Origin: Mediterranea sp. (in: CFB group bacteria)
GTDB lineage: Bacteria > Bacteroidota > Bacteroidia > Bacteroidales > Bacteroidaceae
Direction of reading: 5' to 3'
Assembly (NCBI GenBank): GCA_031258135.1
Contig: JAIRNG010000118.1
Span: 1-35,460 of the forward strand
DNA: 35,460 nucleotides
Shown here piece by piece: positions 33,318 to 35,460 of this stretch (position 1 is its first letter; every line of letters starts with the position of its first letter). The notes below the pieces were generated by a model that had not been told where the DNA came from, searched no databases, and saw only the letters and a list, made by a program, of their open reading frames with translations. The position numbers and the translations under genes are program-made.

Positions 33318-34997
33318 TTATGCGTAGAAGAATAATATCAGTAGCTGTGCCGATAACACCCGTAAGAACATGGTCAACGGATATACGGTTGCGTATCCCA
33401 CTGCCGGTGAGTCGTTTCCTGCCGTTGCGTTGGAGTAGGCCAGAGCGGGAGGGTCTGTCGTACTGCCCGCGATAAGTCCCATCAGCGTAAAGTAGTTGAT
33501 CTTGAAGAAGTAGCGTCCGACGCTTCCTACAATAAGCAGCGGAATGGTCGTAATCAGGAATCCGTACCCAATCCATGTGAATCCGCCTTTATTGACAATG
33601 GTATCCACAAATCCTTCTCCTGCGCTTAGTCCGACACAGGCCAGGAATAATGCGATGCCTATTTCACGCAACATAAGATTAGCGCTTAGTGTCGTGTAAG
33701 TGATCAGTTTGTATTTATACCCAAAGCGGCTGACTAAGATAGCGACAATCAGCGGGCCGCCGGCCAGGCCGAGTTTTACGGGTTGCGGAATGCCGGGGAA
33801 CACGAAGGGGATGCTGCCCAATATGATACCCAGGGCAATGCCTATGAAAATGGTTATGAGGTTTGGCTCATTCAGGCGTTTCATGGAGTTGCCCAGGAGT
33901 TCCGTTACTTTGGCGATAGCGGCCTCACTGCCCACCACGGTCAGCCTGTCGCCCATCTGTACGGTCAATCCCGAATTGGCAACCAGATCGACTCCGGCGC
34001 GGTTCAGGCGGGTTACGTTCACCCCGTGCAGCCGGCGTAGTTGCAGGTCGACCAGGCGTTTGCCGTTCAGTTCGGTTTTGGTGACCACAATCCGTCGGCT
34101 GATGAGCTGGCTTTCTGTCGGAATCCATTGTTTACGATCCATACATATCTCTTCTCCGATGAAAATCCGGATGGCTTCCGCATCTTGTGTCGTGGTGATC
34201 ACAAAAATCTTATCGTTTTCATGCAGTCTGGTATTGGCGTCTGCAATATCTATCTTGTTTGTGTCGCTGTACTGTATGCGGGAAATGACGAACTCGCGGG
34301 GTTCCATCAGACGGGAGATGTCGGCGATGGTCAGTCCGTTTACCGCCGGATTCTTTACGACCAGCGAAATGGCGGCCGCTTCATGGTTCTCCTTGCCGGC
34401 TTCTTCAATGAGCTTGTCTGTCTCTTTGTTCAGGTTGACGCGGAATACGTAGCGAACAAAAAGTATGGACAGGATAATCCCCACTACTCCCAGCGGATAG
34501 GCTACGGCATATCCTAAGGCGATGGTGCCGTCTCCCTTGCCGAACAGGTCGCTGTATGCCTGTTGGGCGGCTCCTAATCCGGGAGTATTCGTTACGGCCC
34601 CCGACATAATGCCTACCATCGTGGAGACCGGCACACCTGTTACAAAATGTATGATAATGGTGGTCGCGACACCGAGGAATACAATGGCGCAGGCCAGCAT
34701 GTTCAGGGTTATCCCTCCCTTTCTGAAAGAAGAAAAGAACCCCGGCCCCACCTGCATACCCACCGAGAATACAAACAGAATGAGTCCGAACTCTTTAAAG
34801 AAATGCAGGAGTTCGGGATTGACACGAAAACCGTAATGGCCCAGAAGGATACCCATGAAGAGTATCAGGGTTATACCCAAAGAAATGCCGAAAACCTTTA
34901 TTTTCCCCAATTGAATACCCGCTGCAATAACTACGGATATGATCAGGATAGAGTGCCCTATCCCGCTGCCCCATAATAGCTCTTTAACCCATTCCAT
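33318..34997 (-). CDS. AspT/YidE/YbjL-family membrane transporter with RCK domains
   Basis: This 559-residue membrane protein has two homologous blocks of about five helices, at roughly 10-195 and 390-559. They share sequence patterns such as [20 protein letters not shown] and [20 protein letters not shown], the duplicated AspT/YidE/YbjL domain. Between them lie two regulatory RCK_C (TrkA-C) domains ([36 protein letters not shown]). Characterised relatives exchange aspartate/alanine or carboxylates; the substrate here is unknown. The frame extends to 35066, but the promoter (35086-35056) starts transcription near 35049, so the ATG at 34997 ([10 protein letters not shown]) is the start. Confidence 0.9.
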   Translation of the reverse strand: MEWVKELLWGSGIGHSILIISVVIAAGIQLGKIKVFGISLGITLILFMGILLGHYGFRVNPELLHFFKEFGLILFVFSVGMQVGPGFFSSFRKGGITLNMLACAIVFLGVATTIIIHFVTGVPVSTMVGIMSGAVTNTPGLGAAQQAYSDLFGKGDGTIALGYAVAYPLGVVGIILSILFVRYVFRVNLNKETDKLIEEAGKENHEAAAISLVVKNPAVNGLTIADISRLMEPREFVISRIQYSDTNKIDIADANTRLHENDKIFVITTTQDAEAIRIFIGEEICMDRKQWIPTESQLISRRIVVTKTELNGKRLVDLQLRRLHGVNVTRLNRAGVDLVANSGLTVQMGDRLTVVGSEAAIAKVTELLGNSMKRLNEPNLITIFIGIALGIILGSIPFVFPGIPQPVKLGLAGGPLIVAILVSRFGYKYKLITYTTLSANLMLREIGIALFLACVGLSAGEGFVDTIVNKGGFTWIGYGFLITTIPLLIVGSVGRYFFKINYFTLMGLIAGSTTDPPALAYSNATAGNDSPAVGYATVYPLTMFLRVLSAQLLILFFYA

Positions 34998-35055
34998 ATT
35001 AAACTTCCTGTTTGATGAATTTGCAAATAAAATAATCCGATTCGAAAATCGGGCG

Positions 35056-35086
35056 CAAAGATACAAATAAAGGGTTCATCTGCAAA
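35056..35086 (-). promoter_or_regulatory. promoter of the AspT/YidE-type transporter gene
   Basis: On the minus strand TTTG (35086-35083), a 19-bp spacer and TATCTTTG (35063-35056) match both consensus boxes. It is divergent from the promoter at 35102-35131. Confidence 0.8.
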
Positions 35087-35101
35087 GAATAACCATTCTC
35101 T

Positions 35102-35131
35102 TTTGCAATGACAAAAAACAATCTATCTTTG
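35102..35131 (+). promoter_or_regulatory. promoter of the DUF4369 lipoprotein gene
   Basis: TTTG (35102-35105), an 18-bp spacer and TATCTTTG (35124-35131) lie 33 bp before the ATG. Confidence 0.7.
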
Positions 35132-35164
35132 TGCTAATAATTACTCAATAAAAACGGATTAAAG

Positions 35165-35460
35165 ATGAAAAAGGTTACTTATTTGTTTGTTATCGCTGCT
35201 TTGGGAATGGTTTCATGCGCTCCTAAGAGTTATACGATAACCGGAACCATGGAAAGTTCTACGGATGGTGATACGGTGTTTTTGCTGGAACGTAGCGAAG
35301 GGCGGTTCGTTCCGCTGGATACGGCCGTTATTGCCAAAGGGAAATTCAGGTTTACCGGAGTGCAGGACTCCGCGATGAACTGCTACCTTATATATAGGGG
35401 CGAAGACGACCTGCAACCGGTATATACGGATTTCTTCCTCGAAAACGGCGACATCGGTGT
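35165..35460 (+). CDS. DUF4369 lipoprotein, probable TlpA-like thiol-disulfide protein (partial)
   Basis: The first 98 codons of a gene that runs off the window. A lipoprotein signal (MKKVTYLFVIAALGMVSCAP, lipid cysteine at 18) leads into a DUF4369-type beta domain (ITGTMESSTDGDTVFLLER, then LDTAVIAKGKFRFTG). In Bacteroidales this domain is most often the N-terminal part of envelope-anchored TlpA/ResA-like thioredoxin-fold proteins. The thioredoxin domain, with its CxxC, would lie beyond the window, so that part is inferred. Confidence 0.8.
   Translation, partial: MKKVTYLFVIAALGMVSCAPKSYTITGTMESSTDGDTVFLLERSEGRFVPLDTAVIAKGKFRFTGVQDSAMNCYLIYRGEDDLQPVYTDFFLENGDIG

Noticed and set aside
34998..35066. 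N-terminal extension of the AspT/YidE-type transporter
   Set aside because: Both promoter boxes place the transcript start downstream of the extended start codon.

Overview
The window looks like a chromosomal segment of a Bacteroidales bacterium. The evidence is the repeated Bacteroidales promoter pattern (TTTG or TTG, about 19-21 bp, then TAnnTTTG), the weak Shine-Dalgarno usage, and families largely confined to this group (DUF4836, a DUF6261-like protein, a eukaryote-type glycogen synthase, DUF4369 lipoproteins). The style of the intergenic repeats suggests Parabacteroides/Tannerellaceae, but that is an inference.

Region 1 (1-10.3 kb) is an AT-rich defence island. A small helix-turn-helix gene and a decayed second copy of it lie on the minus strand. 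They are followed on the plus strand by seven tightly packed genes: hsdR, hsdM, a DUF1016/YhcG-type PD-(D/E)xK nuclease, hsdS with a C-terminal extension of about 200 residues, kwaA, kwaB, and a DUF6088 (AbiEi-like) antitoxin gene with no toxin partner. Gene spacing runs from 4-bp overlaps to 14-bp gaps. The group therefore reads as one transcript joining a type I restriction-modification system to a complete Kiwa anti-phage module. The nuclease gene contains five in-frame 54-57 bp units, each built around a palindrome.

Region 2 (10.4-15.8 kb, minus strand) is a core-like operon: a nucleoside-type MFS permease, rsmE, a DUF4836 lipoprotein, and an ABC ATPase with its FtsX-like permease. A 76-bp inverted repeat separates it from a DUF6261-like gene (16.0-16.9 kb). 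Next come nine palindromes with a CACGTG core at 41-42 bp spacing, lying between two minus-strand terminators.

Region 3 (17.6-27.6 kb) has an RlmI-like rRNA methyltransferase and a DEDD 3'-5' exonuclease on the minus strand. Divergent from these is a conserved plus-strand cluster: ftsK, a LolA-like gene, trxB, then a PASTA-domain protein, an RluD-type pseudouridine synthase, D-Ala-D-Ala ligase and a PlsC-type acyltransferase. Its themes are cell envelope, division and translation.

Region 4 (27.6-35.5 kb) has a strong terminator, a 22-bp GC-rich minisatellite, a GT3-type glycogen synthase followed by an alpha-glucan phosphorylase (glycogen storage and release), a tRNA-Ser(GCU) with a clear promoter and terminator, a 21-bp minisatellite, an AspT/YidE-type transporter, and the start of a DUF4369 lipoprotein that runs off the window.

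The most notable items are the RM plus Kiwa fusion operon, the covarying palindromes inside the DUF1016 gene, and the parS-like palindrome array.
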